From positions 27,705,253-27,769,252 of the forward strand of contig CM055104.1 in NCBI GenBank assembly GCA_029204225.1: 64,000 bases of DNA. The letters run 5' to 3'. Positions 22,187 through 32,605 of the stretch are shown here, one piece after another. Numbering within the stretch: the first letter of the stretch is position 1; the number at the start of each line of letters is the position of its first letter. The position numbers and the translations under genes were made by a program. The DNA is from Diphasiastrum complanatum. Taxonomy: Eukaryota; Streptophyta; Lycopodiopsida; Lycopodiales; Lycopodiaceae. The notes below the pieces were generated by a model. The model was not told the DNA's origin, made no database searches, and saw only the letters and a program-made list of their open reading frames with translations.

Positions 22187-22733
22187 TGAGAACTTTTTCA
22201 CACGTGTGAACTGGCTGCAAGTACAAGGATCAAGGAAATGAATGTTTGCACACTAAACTAGCTTCTATTCCAAAAACAAAGAGATGGAAAACATTGGCAA
22301 GCTAGTTAGCAAAAAGGCAAGAGCATTCATCACAATCTAACTATCATTACACCTCCAATGGATCAAATGGAAGCTTTACTTGAAGAAGTGTATCATTGAG
22401 GTACAAAGCCACCTTATTAATAGTACAAGAGGCCTTCTAGAACTCGTGGAGAGAGAAAGCAACCTAGATGCCACATTGCCTCCACCTCTTTACTAGATGA
22501 CATTAAGAGAAATGGATAAGACCTGAGAATCTCTCTTTTTGAGAATCCTTGACCTACAAGAGTAGCCTCACATGCTTCTTGATAGGTTCTAGACCTACAC
22601 ATCACTATGGAGACTAAAAATCTACCTTGACTCAACTTGGAAAGTTACTAGACTAGTCTACCTCAAGTTTGGACAAACCCCAAAACTTGAATCTCTAAGT
22701 TAAATCTTATTTTAATTTTACAATATTTTCACA
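22187..22733 (-). repeat. 5' LTR of copia element 2 (547 bases)
   Basis: On the minus strand it starts TGTGAAAATATT at 22733 and ends GTTCTCA at 22187. It is an inverted copy of 26105-26651 with about seven differences. It holds the palindrome TTCACACGTGTGAA at 22197-22210, close to its 3' end. The 72-codon frame inside it is LTR sequence. Confidence 0.93.
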
Positions 22734-23430
22734 AAATTGATCTAAAATTGCGTTTGATTGAGCAACAGGCAGCTTGGGGAGGCATAGACAGAGAGGTCGT
22801 GAGTATGTTTGCGCGACGAATCAATGTAAAACCATTGTGTTTCGAAGTGGACAACGCTTCTAAGAGTCTCCATTAGTGCACAAGAGTGCTCAGATCCGTT
22901 GAATAGAGAAGTTTCAAGATCAACGGCTCAGATTGTGCTACCCAGGAGAGATATCCACAGTTGGATGAAAATCAACCATTGGATGGAGTCTGAAGGGTTG
23001 TTGATGAGGGCCCTGAAGGAGTGAAGTGCATTTTGGCCTTCAACTTCATTAAAAATTTTCATACTGAAATGGGAGTTGGGTCCTTTCACAAGTGAAGAGT
23101 GAAGTTTCTTCAAGGTGAAGAAACAGTTCAAAAACAAAGAAAATCCCTATTTTTGGGTCCTTTGCCCGTTTTGACCCAAACGAAAGGCTGTAACCTCCAA
23201 ACGAAGGGCACTCGGACTGTACCTGCAAGTACGATACAACAAAATAGAGTGATTGCAGCGGAGAAAGTGTTTGGAGTACGCCATAAGTGATTTCACCATT
23301 CCATTGGGCACGTTGTTGGGAGTTGACGACTGAGTGCATTTCGGAAGGCGACGTCGATTTGGCTTTCAAATTGGTGGAAAAGCGACGAGTGGCCTGGTAA
23401 GGGAAAAAGTACAGGTCATTACTTTCAGCT
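22734..23430 (+). repeat. Second half of the host-element leader (now inverted)
   Basis: It aligns with about 14775-15450 of the copia element 3 leader in the same orientation, including the box CTGTACCTGCAAGTACG and the GGTGAAGAAACAG region. Its first half lies at 26652-27199 on the minus strand. The junction of the two halves matches position 14770 of the intact leader (GCTGAAAT), which places the element 2 insertion site. Confidence 0.75.
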
Positions 23431-23555
23431 TAACTTCTGCCTTAGGCTAAGAACAGTATGTCGACCCTAAAAAATTAAAAAAACACCAAAAACCCTATAA
23501 AATTCAAAAACACCAGAAACACATACCCAACACAAAAACGACACAATAGTACCCA

Positions 23556-24222
23556 ATGGCCGACAATACAGATTCTGAAATACCAGAAAATTATCCATAC
23601 GAGATCAGGTCCCCTGTAGCTGAACAAATCAGACGTCATAGGTTCTACCGAATGCGGGCCCAAATACACGAGCCATCCACAGACCCATTCGAGGGACAAG
23701 AACCTGATAGAGCTGAGTCTTCATGAGCACGAGCCTATTCTTATGGTGTTGACCCTTCCTAGGCCAGAACCAACCTTAATTGTGCTTCTGCTACCCACCA
23801 TGCTCATTTTGAAAGACGTACACCCAAGCTAGATCTACCAAAGTTTGACGGTAGTTCGGACCCTCAAAGATTTTTGCAAATCTTTGAAACTGCATGTGAT
23901 GTGTATGGCGAAACATCTCCCGATGCTATGGTCCAACTGTTTTTATTGACCATGATCGCTAAAGCACGTGATTGGTTTTTCAACCTTGATCGTGAAGATA
24001 AGACAGACTGGTCAATCTTGAAAGAGTCCTTTATCAAGCGTTTTAAGCCCTTTCACTTGATCGAGAGTCCTTTTGTCAAATTGAGTAACATTGACATGGC
24101 AAAGGATGAACGTGTACGAGACTATATCGAGCGTTTTAAACGCCTCAAAAGTCAAGTACAGGAACAGCCCTCTTCCGTCATCTGCTACAATGTCCAATCA
24201 AGAGCAACCTCCAAAGGGAATT
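23556..24222 (+). pseudogene. Gypsy-type gag fragment
   Basis: Opens at ATG 23556 (MADNTDSEIPENYPYEIRSP), hits TGA and TAG near 23723-23762, then continues as KLDLPKFDGSSDPQRFLQIFETACDVYGETSPDAMVQLFLLTMIAKARDWFFNLDREDKTDWSILKESFIKRF and VRDYIERFKRLKSQV. This is the standard Ty3 gag core (particle protein). No zinc knuckle or pol follows. Confidence 0.75.
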
Positions 24223-25392
24223 GACAGTTTTTCTCCCCTTCTACAACCTCAAATCTATTTGTCTTTCCACATGCTGATAAGATTTCCAATGTACCAATAC
24301 ACAATATTTCTCGGATTCGGAAATCCAGATAGAGATTCGGTTCTGAATCTCTTGTTCAGAGAGGTCCTCAGGACATAGTACCTCAACCATACCTGCAATC
24401 TCAAGCTATATCTTACAACATCTGCTATCAATGATGGTAGATTTAGTGTAACCAACCCTGTCTTGTTTTGACAAGGGCATGTCAGAGTAAGTCACATTAC
24501 TCTACAAAACAACTGAAATATTGCAACTATCAAGGTACATTATCAATGTTGATGAATGCAAGTTTTGTTCGACAAGTGCTATACAGTTCTCACTCTTTGT
24601 CGCATTTGTTTATTTCCCTGTTTCTCTTCACCTATTTTGTGTGATTGATTTTTGCATGAGAAATAGCTATTTGCACAAGAGTCTTTTGTAGAGCATCTCC
24701 AAAACACATTTTCATTCATCTATCCATCTTCAGATTCCCTTGTACAGCAGTTTAGGATTTTTGAGACATATGAAAAATCTATGTCAACTTAGAGTTGATT
24801 CTTGCATCTCATTGTCATATTATTCTTTGAGTCAGCTACAGCAAGATCGAAACAAATTTAGTTAAAATTTGTTCAATCTTTAGTCCAGTCACATGTTCAA
24901 CGAGTTTCAACTACGTGTTCCACATGCTGATCCAATCTTGAGCATGAACAGTCACCAGCAACAACATCCCCACCAACAGATTTTTTTTTTTTGGGGGGGG
25001 GAGAGAGTGGATCTGCTTGAATCCACTGAAGCAGTTGCGTTGCCAGCAACAACATCAGCAAGATCAACAACCAAGGTCACAAGTCTAATATGAAAAAGAC
25101 AAGGCTAAAGAAGACAGATGGGTAATCCAAAGAGACTCAATCAAAAGAAGTACCCTAGTCACGACGAAGATCCTTCAGAAAGGGAAACACAAGCATTGGA
25201 AAATCAGTCTCTTTCTTCAACCGACCTCTTGCCATACTTTGAATTCTATGTCCATTATCATGCCTATCGTCCACACCATCTACCGTTGTCACCACCACCC
25301 TCCCTTCCATCTGTTTGTTTATCATCAGTTTGCTGTTCTTCTGAGAAATTCCCAATTTTTGATAGTCTTACCAAAGCAGCTGATAGATCATT
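24223..25392 (+). other. Stretch without a recognised gene
   Basis: The plus frames at 24893-25093 and 25118-25444 show no motif apart from the copia tail that begins near 25393. There is a poly-T run joined to a poly-G run at about 24981-25001. The right end is the inferred inversion breakpoint. Confidence 0.35.
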
Positions 25393-26079
25393 GCAAGTGC
25401 GGATGAAGCATCCTTTGAGGACATCACACTTTTTAGAAGTCTAATAGGCTCTTTAATATGGCTCACTATCTTAGTTTTAGTGTGCACAAGCTTAGTCAAA
25501 GCATGCAAAATCCAAAGATCCATGATTGGAAAAAGGGAAAGAGGACCTTAAGATATGTTGCATCCACTCAAGACTATGGACTTTGTTTTAAAAGACATGA
25601 TCTAAGTCTTATTGCCTTTTCAGATTCGGATTTTGCAGGTGATAAGGTGGATAGAAAGTCCACAAGTGCTTACACAATATTTTTGGGAGGTAATCTTGTC
25701 TCTTGGAAATCTAAGAAGCAAGACACTATCTCTTTATCTTCATGTGAAACCGAGTACAAGGCTTTGACTATCACAACAAAGGAAGTCATTTGGATCAAAA
25801 GACTACTAGTGGAGCTCGAGATCATTCAAGAGGAGGAAATACCTTGCATCAAATGTGATAGCATCTCGGCCCAATATCTTGCAAGTAATCCAAAGAAGTA
25901 AACACATAGAGGTAGCACACCACTATGTAAGAGAAAAAGTTATGGATGGTGAGATTCTCCTTGAGCATGTATCAACTTCAAATTGTTATGCAGATTTGCT
26001 CACCAAGCCTCTAGCTAAGAAGGACTTTGAAAAACATAGATCAAACCTTGGCTTGACCTCCAAGTCCTTAGTATTGTAA
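25393..26079 (+). pseudogene. Copia element 2 RNase H
   Basis: Three frames. The first reads EASFEDITLFRSLIGSLIWLT; the second (25458-25901) reads SFSVHKLSQSM, GKRTLRYVASTQDYGLCF, IAFSDSDFAGDKVDRKSTSAYTIFLGGNLVSWKSKKQDTISLSSCETEYKALT and IKCDSISAQYLASNP; the third (25855-26079) reads SKHIEVAHHYVREKV and SNCYADLLTKPLAKKDFEKHR. These are the usual copia RNase H motifs. Frameshifts lie at about 25455 and 25890. RNase H would remove element RNA during cDNA synthesis. Confidence 0.87.
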
Positions 26080-26093
26080 ATATTATTTTCATT

Positions 26094-26104
26094 TTAAGGA
26101 GGAG
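26094..26104 (+). other. Polypurine tract of copia element 2
   Basis: The purine run AAGGAGGAG directly precedes the TG of the 3' LTR at 26105, the expected position for the plus-strand primer. Confidence 0.85.
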
Positions 26105-26651
26105 TGTGGAAATATTGTAAAATTAAAATAATATTTAACTTAGAGATTCAAGTTTTGGGGTTTGTCCAAACTTGAGGTAGACTAGTCTAGTAACTTTCCA
26201 AGTTGAGTCAAGGTAGATTTGTAGTCTCCATAGTGATGTGTAGGTCTAGAACCTATCAAGAAGCATGTGAGGCTACTCTTGTAGGTCAAGGATTCTCAAA
26301 AAGAGAGATTCTCAAGTCTTATCCATTTCTCTTAATGTCATCTAGTAAAGAGGTGGAGGCAATGTGGCATCTAGGTTGCTTTCTCTCTCCACGAGTTCTA
26401 GAAGGCCTCTTGTACTATTAATAAGGTGGCTTTGTACCTCAATGATACACTTCTTCAAGTAAAGCTTCCATTTGATCCATTGGAGGTGTAATGATAGTTA
26501 GATTGTGATGAATGCTCTTGCCTTCTTGCTAACTAGCTTGCCAATGTTTTCCATCTCTTTGTTTTTGGAATAGAAGCTAGTTTAGTGTGCAAACATTCAT
26601 TTCCTTGATCCTTGTACTTGCAGCTAGTTCACACGTGTGAAAAAATTCTCA
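26105..26651 (+). repeat. 3' LTR of copia element 2 (547 bases)
   Basis: Starts TGTGGAAATATT and ends ATTCTCA. It is an inverted copy of 22187-22733 and has the same TTCACACGTGTGAA palindrome (26628-26641). Confidence 0.93.
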
Positions 26652-27199
26652 AATTTCAGCACGATCTGAGGCCTGGAGCAGGGTTTCCCTATTGATTCCT
26701 AAACTGTAGAGTATTCAAACATGAAATTCCATGAAGAAACGATGATTTTAGCTCAACTTGACAAAGTGGCTTTTTTTCACCTTTTACCTCAAATCTGCTA
26801 GGTTAACTGTCTGGAGACAAATCTCTGACATAAACCTCAGAATCTCTCCATGGCTGGTTGACAATACAATTAGCTTCCTTCCTGTCCTTTCGACATCCAA
26901 AACGGTGTACTAACAACGAAGAAATTACCAGTTATGTGTAGAAAACCGTAACCCCAAACCCGGTTTCAATTTTCAACTGGCTTCAAAATTGTCAAATTTT
27001 CACCAAGTTTTACCCTGTCTGATGCTATGCACAGGCTACTAATCCCTCTGCTGAACTTGGCAAGCTTCTATAAACTAGAAACCGTGCACCGATGCTTCTC
27101 TTTCCGTCTTCAACCCACCGCAAACCCTGAACTCTCAGAAGACAATTCTCTCGAAGCTCTCTTCAACGGTGATGTTGTATTGTGTACACTCCCTGTACG
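26652..27199 (-). repeat. First half of the host-element leader
   Basis: Runs on the minus strand from the PBS at 27200 down to the element 2 insertion point. With 22739-23430 it totals about 1.24 kb, close to the 1.28-kb leader of element 3. Confidence 0.7.
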
Positions 27200-27211
27200 G
27201 CTCTGATACCA
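27200..27211 (-). other. Primer binding site of the host copia element
   Basis: The minus strand reads TGGTATCAGAGC exactly. LTR-like DNA therefore extends upward from about 27212, and leader downward. Confidence 0.87.
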
Positions 27212-28980
27212 ACTTAGAATTTGCTTTGCACAGGAACACAGATCATGCTACACAGTAACACAGACAGAAAACACTCTCCTCTGCAAGCTCACATAGCAAC
27301 TGTGTTTCTCAAAATGAAATTACACTGCACATATAGTTGTTCACTCAGGCAACCCATGCATGACCTAGGTTGCCGTTGGCGGGACGCGTGTCTCGTCGAC
27401 TTGCCTCGTGGCGAGGCCAACTGATCCTTATCCACTGATAGGACCCACAATACAGTAGCACAGTGATTCTACTTTAATTCTAACTGCCTCATCACTGAAA
27501 GTTGACTCACATTCATTTGCCATGCTTCAATCATTAAAGTCTACCAAGGACTTATTGAATGAATGACCATAAACTCCAAATGGTTTACCTCTTCTCCATC
27601 CAGCAGGTTCAACCTTCCATTGCTTGAAATAGCCAAATCTTACTGATTCATGAGCCACACAATCAAAATCAAAGAAAGTAACTTACAATGCCGATCCTAT
27701 ACACCTATCCCACATGTGCTTCTATATGTATTCTCCCCATCCATGTCCAAATGAAATCTCGAAACAATCACCAAAATATTTCCACATGAGAATATCCATC
27801 AAATACTTTCTCAACCAATGGCGTGCGTTGATATCTCATCTAGCTCACGTGTGAGACTTCCTTGGCTGCATCCAAATGACATCTCCATTCCAATACTAGA
27901 CCATGCAAAATGACTTTGCACATTTGACATAGCACTTGACTTGACTTGAACTTATAAGCGAAGTAGATTCCAAAGCAGAAGACATGATCTCCATCATTTG
28001 GACAAATCTCAAGTTACAAATCACCATTCATTCATGCCTTTTACTTACCCAAAAAAGTACCTCAAGCATGAGCTCCACACCACACTTCCGCCGTAAAGTG
28101 TTAATAGCTTGTCACCTCCGAACTTGTCAAAAGTTCCACTGTGCAAGCTCAACTCTGCAAACTCTAGTAGTCCACTTGCTACATTTGTGCGTCCAAATTA
28201 CCACTTTTCCACTTTGGTTTACCAAGTTGACCTTTCCACTGACATCCTTCACCTTGTGACCGCCATGACCGCCATCATTGCATTGTTGCCAATAACAAGC
28301 TAGTATAAATGCCACCTCAAACACAACATGTTCTCTCTTGAAAATGCATGTGAAATAGCCACAACCACCAAATCTGACAATGTCATTGTCAATTTTCGCC
28401 TTGAGAGACCCCCTCCAAGCATCCCTTAAGCTTGGTTAGTTCTAACTTTCAAAAGTTGAACAAAAAGGCATGAACTCTCTCACCATGTCCGACGACATAA
28501 TGCGGCACAATGCTTGGATCTCTCCCATCGTTGGCTTCCCTCTCTCCATCCTTGCCAATTAAGAGTTTTCCACAATGCCCACTGCAAGTTTACCGTATCT
28601 TCTAGCTATCTCCATTGCAATTCCACCCTTTCCGCTCTAATTCACAATGCACTATGGCTAAGCTCCTCAAAACCGTTTGAGAACCTCTTTAGAGCTTCTT
28701 GGATGTATGCACATGCCTTTTTTCCAAACCTGCCCCACGGATTCACAACACAAAATCGGGCTTAATTTGGTACTCCGATCACCAAATAGCGAAAGTCGTA
28801 CCTCATTGGGGCACTCATCTCCCGTTTCATAGAATGGTGAACACATCAAAATGCATTTCTCCCTTGACAATGTCGTTACTTTTTCCATCAGCTCTATGCA
28901 AGCTTTTACAAGCTCCAAAATGGCCCTTATTTGGCTCCTTTAGTCAAAGTTAGGCCCTTCCAAAGTGGCCCTAGAAAATG
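27212..28980 (-). repeat. LTR of the host copia element and adjoining repeat DNA
   Basis: By its position next to a PBS, the part from 27212 is the 3' end of a minus-strand LTR. Its outer edge cannot be set without a partner. Frames here (for example 27221-27424, 28514-28765) carry no motif, and I see no gene. Confidence 0.4.
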
Positions 28981-28999
28981 AGTTCAAAAAATAAACTAT

Positions 29000-29210
29000 T
29001 TCTTCTTTCTGAGGAAATGTTGGCCTCAACTTGAAATTTACCAGTTGGGCCCTTTCATGCATTTCATGATGAAGATGTTTATTGAAAATGAAGGCCCAAT
29101 GGCCCTTCAACTCCCTTCAGCCCCTTCAGGCCTCTTCTCACCCCATCCAATGGCCAATTTGGATCTAATGGCCCTCACTCATCCTCAGTAGTCCGATTTC
29201 CACCGTTGAT
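29000..29210 (-). repeat. Third, diverged copy of the copia leader
   Basis: The minus strand has GGCCATTGGATGGGGTGAGAAG followed by CCTGAAGGGG and an ATCTTCATCATGAAAT stretch, in the order seen at 14935-15080 and 22970-23090. No PBS was found at the expected distance, so the copy is broken. Confidence 0.5.
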
Positions 29211-30380
29211 ATACATCTGCACGCCCAAACCAATCCCTAGGACAACTAGCGTCCGACCGCTATGGGCTCCATCGAGTCGGTGCACGCGAGGCTGATGCGT
29301 GCTCTCCAATCGGCCATCTCTCTCCTTGCAAGAGCTGTCTTGCTTCTTGGCTATGGCAGCACCAGGTAAACATTGATCCAGCTCCCTCTTGACTTCGTGG
29401 TCGTCCATGGCCTCCAGGCTGTTACCTCGCATTGTTAGGATGCCATGTTGTGATTTTTATAGATCCAAAAATGGACACTTGTACTGAGGAATCAATGATT
29501 CTCTCTCTTGAAACCCTAGCCATCATTTTGCCTACCTGAGAAAGCTTGATCCAATGCCACAATCTGTCAATGGTTGTCCACGGCCCTTTGGCACCCTTTC
29601 TATCACACCCTAGCTCAAACAAAACGTCCATAGCTCCAAGATGCACTACTCTTCTGTTCCTTTATGGCTGCCAATGGCCTCGTGCAGACTCCACCTGACT
29701 ATCCCAACAACCTATTGTAGCTTTTTACAGTAGCTTGAACCGCCTCCAATAGTGCAAGATCCGTCGTTTCTCTACCGAAACCTTGGTTGACAATTTTTCA
29801 ACCAATCCTTGCATGGTTTTGGAGCTGTTTTGTTTCAAATATCGAGAACCCAATTGCTATGGTTGCCCTATTTGTCCAACCACTGTTGTCAACTCTTCCC
29901 GGCACCAAACCGTTCGTCAATTCATTGAGAATTGCTCCTGTTATTAGTATTTCTTGTGGGCTGTCTCATAGCCTACTTGCTATGGAATTTCCTTAACTTT
30001 GATTCTACAAATCTATTCTATATCCCCATTCATCCCGGACCATCCTGTACCATGTACGATGTCCTTACCGTTGTAGAAGAGGTGCAACAATTTGATCATC
30101 CTATGAAACATTCTAAAACAAAAGAACTTAAAGTGAAGAGAGATGCATGGCAACTTTTGTGATTTTGAAATTAGGAAAAGGTAGCCTTTCTAGGAGACAA
30201 TCAGTCATGAGTTGCCGATTCTGCTTTTTTAATAGTCTGAAGTGTTAAAAATTCACAATTCTAGCTTGACTAGTTTTGGTCATATGACTTGTAAATAGTT
30301 AGATGGTCATGATGTGGCTTGTCACACGTGCCAAATAGCATAGGATTCCATTCATAAGGATGTTCTCAAGTAGACCTAAG
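29211..30380. other. Stretch without a recognised gene
   Basis: Somewhat GC-richer around 29215-29440. Short frames on both strands show no known motif. A 26-base segment at 30218-30243 recurs at 30963-30988. Confidence 0.35.
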
Positions 30381-30775
30381 TGTTAGAACCTTTGGAATGA
30401 GTCCAAATTATGCTTAGATACAAGGGAGAAAAAATAGGAGCTATTTTTGGTAATTTTTGCATTGTTGAGGGATCTCCAAGATTCCAACCCTAACTTGGTA
30501 GGGATGAAAGATCCACCAAAATTAGCATTAGGGATAGGTTTAGGGCTACTCATACCTGCCCAAAACCGTGATGGATCATGTATATATAGGTGATGATATC
30601 TCACCAAAATCAATCAAGCAATTTCATGTTTTTTCTCTCATAATGGTGCAATTGCTCTCTATGTTCATAATTGTTTGAGTACTTGTGATTACTAATGATT
30701 ATAGGATTGAATGTAGGTCTGGTGTACAGTACTCAGACTGTGGGAGGCCGTACTTTCACACGTGTGAAGCCTTCT
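30381..30775 (+). repeat. LTR-like segment
   Basis: Starts TGTTAGAACC, has a strong TATA-like ATGTATATATAGG at about 30577, and ends near a TTCACACGTGTGAA palindrome (30755-30768) like that near the 3' ends of the copia LTRs. No partner LTR or PBS is seen, so it could be a solo or partial LTR. Confidence 0.4.
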
Positions 30776-31027
30776 TCAAGGATTTGGGCCATTTAGTGAG
30801 GTTCAAGCATAAATTTTTGATGGATTTTGATGGTTCAACTTGTGCTAATCTTATGAAATCATAATCTATTGTTTCCCTCATCATTTCAAGTGTTTTAGGA
30901 TCCTTATTTGCTGTAATTTTTACATGAAGAACGGGTAGAATTCCATTAAGGAGATGTGGTGTCGATTCTGCTTTTTTAATAGTCTGAAGAACGGGTAGAA
31001 AAAACCTCATGTGCCCATTTCGTATTA

Positions 31028-31115
31028 GATAACGGGCCTGGAGGGCCCGTTATGAGATTTTTTTACCCAGGCTCGCCCCTCCCAAAATCTCATAACGGGC
31101 CCTCAAGGGCCCGTT
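31028..31115. repeat. Long GC-rich inverted repeat
   Basis: Left arm about 31028-31060, right arm about 31083-31116, with one mismatch and one indel over 33 bases and a spacer of about 22 bases. Each arm contains an inner GGGCC/GGCCC near-palindrome (AACGGGCC ... GGGCCCGTT). Confidence 0.9.
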
Positions 31116-31127
31116 ATCTGACGTTAT

Positions 31128-31166
31128 TAATACCGTATGAATACATGGTGTACCGTATGAATACAT
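31128..31166 (+). repeat. Short tandem duplication
   Basis: TACCGTATGAATACAT occurs twice, separated by GGTG. A related TACCGTATAAATTACGG lies further on at about 31920. Confidence 0.8.
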
Positions 31167-32500
31167 CGCCCAGGAGGCTGTCTCTTTATTTCTCTAATTG
31201 GCGATGGTGAAATCAGGCTGTTTTTTTGTTGGCAATGGTGAAATCAAGAAGCTCTAGTTTTTATGTAGTCTGTAATCTAGTTTTCGAAAATCTGGATTGC
31301 GCTGTTTTTTGGGATGAAGGAATAAAATGAAGAACAATCACACGACTATAGCTGCACAACCACCACCACCACCATCGAAGGCGACGAGATGATGAACACA
31401 TGAATATGTAGCAACGTAGATTTGGCTCTCAAATCAGAGGCGGAAAACAGAAAGCAAACCGGCGCAGGTGCAGGCATAGATGCAAGAAAGGTTACCCAAA
31501 TCAGAAACGCGCAACTGCCGAACAGCACCAGCGCCCGCACGCCCACGCACACTTAAAAACAACAAAAGCACGGCAAGATCATACGAAACCCAAATCAAAC
31601 CCAACCCAATGTTGCAAACTCTACGATCATATCATGGCAGATAATAGAATAACACACTAGAGCAGGCAGTCACGCAGGAAAAAGGAAAAATACGCAACGA
31701 TCACAAAAATTCCACCTCGGAGAACATTTTCATTGATATTCTCTGGATTCAGCACCTTGCTCCCCATCGTAAACTAAATCCAGATCAAGCTACCAATTCT
31801 AGTCGCTGCAATAGAAGCAAGAAAATGAGAGCAGCAATAGCAAGATTAGCGAGAAGAAGACGAAGAGAAAAAAGAACTCGCATATTGGTATATTTTGAAT
31901 GTCCTATAAATTTTAAAAATACCGTATAAATTACGGTCCCCAACTAAACACGGATGGCCGATTACGGGATTTAATTCATCAGTTTCAGATTCATTCAAAA
32001 CTTAAAGTGCTAATAACGTCAAAGTTATATTGCTCTCAACAACGGCAGCTCAACACTAGCATCACCAATCACATGGGAAATAAACCGTTGCAAAAATAAA
32101 TAGCCTCCTCGAAGAACCCCAAGAAGTGCTATTTCATGAGGATAGGATAGGATAGGCATGCGTGTCCGTCACGTAGACACATGGACTTTGTCCGCCGACA
32201 CTGTTTGCTTGACTCCACCTCACTTTTGCTTTTCTCTCCCTTCTCTTTTTCTCGGCAATCTGGTTGGAGCGGAATCTGACGAGAGCAAGCTTTGATGCAT
32301 AGCAAACGCTGTCTTGGATCGGTGTCAGACTAACTGAATCGCTAGCGATGTGCTTTACTCGCGAGCGTGCTTGATTGATGAGAAGAAGTATTACTTCTGG
32401 TATCGGATGCGCTCTTAAAGCTATTGTCCATAAAATATCTTAACTATCTTGGTTTGAATGTTCTGAGACGAGATTAGATCTGATCTGACAAGAAGAAAAT
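31167..32500 (+). promoter_or_regulatory. Upstream region of the vacuolar sorting receptor gene
   Basis: No gene is recognised. The last few hundred bases before 32606 presumably hold the promoter. A GGATA triplet repeat lies at about 32141-32155. Confidence 0.4.
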
Positions 32501-32513
32501 ACAGATCAGCAGT

Positions 32514-32520
32514 TATATAT
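32514..32520 (+). promoter_or_regulatory. TATA-like box of the receptor gene
   Basis: TATATAT at this position is about 90 bases before the start codon, a usual spacing for a plant TATA box with a 5' UTR of about 60 bases. There is no other support. Confidence 0.45.
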
Positions 32521-32605
32521 GTGGAGAGCTGCAGCTAAAAATTGAATTTGAATAAAGTAGCATCTCTTGAGCCTGTTTCCAAGCAGGTTTCTGTTTTTTC
32601 GAGAG

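Larger units (their letters stand above)
18937..22733 (-). mobile_element. Copia element 2, 5' half (inverted relative to its 3' half)
   Basis: On the minus strand: 5' LTR 22733-22187, PBS 22186-22175, leader, gag, zinc knuckle, protease, integrase and RT, stopping inside RT near 18970. The matching 3' part (RT end, RNase H, PPT, LTR) lies on the plus strand at 25393-26651. The two LTRs, each 547 bases, differ at about seven positions by eye, so the insertion is young. The flank beyond this LTR, read in element orientation, is AATTT, equal to the flank of the other LTR. Confidence 0.9.
25393..26651 (+). mobile_element. Copia element 2, 3' half
   Basis: Begins in the RT-RNase H linker (ADEASFEDITLFRSLIGSL), then RNase H, polypurine tract and 3' LTR. 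About 400-500 bases of RT, including the YVDD motif, are missing between this and the 5' half. The outer flank at 26652-26656 is AATTT. Confidence 0.9.

Noticed and set aside
15093-23290. Similar 63-codon plus frames at 15093-15284 and 23099-23290
   Set aside because: They are homologous copies of the copia leader. Similarity follows from the DNA, and there is no start context or motif to suggest a leader peptide, though this was not tested for codon-level constraint.
22417-26421. Two near-identical 72-codon frames (22417-22635 minus, 26203-26421 plus)
   Set aside because: They are the same position of the two LTRs of copia element 2, so their similarity is explained by the LTRs.
32567-32605. 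Earlier start for the receptor (MSLFPSRF)
   Set aside because: That frame begins at TTG, not ATG. ATG 32606 gives a typical signal peptide and the right length.
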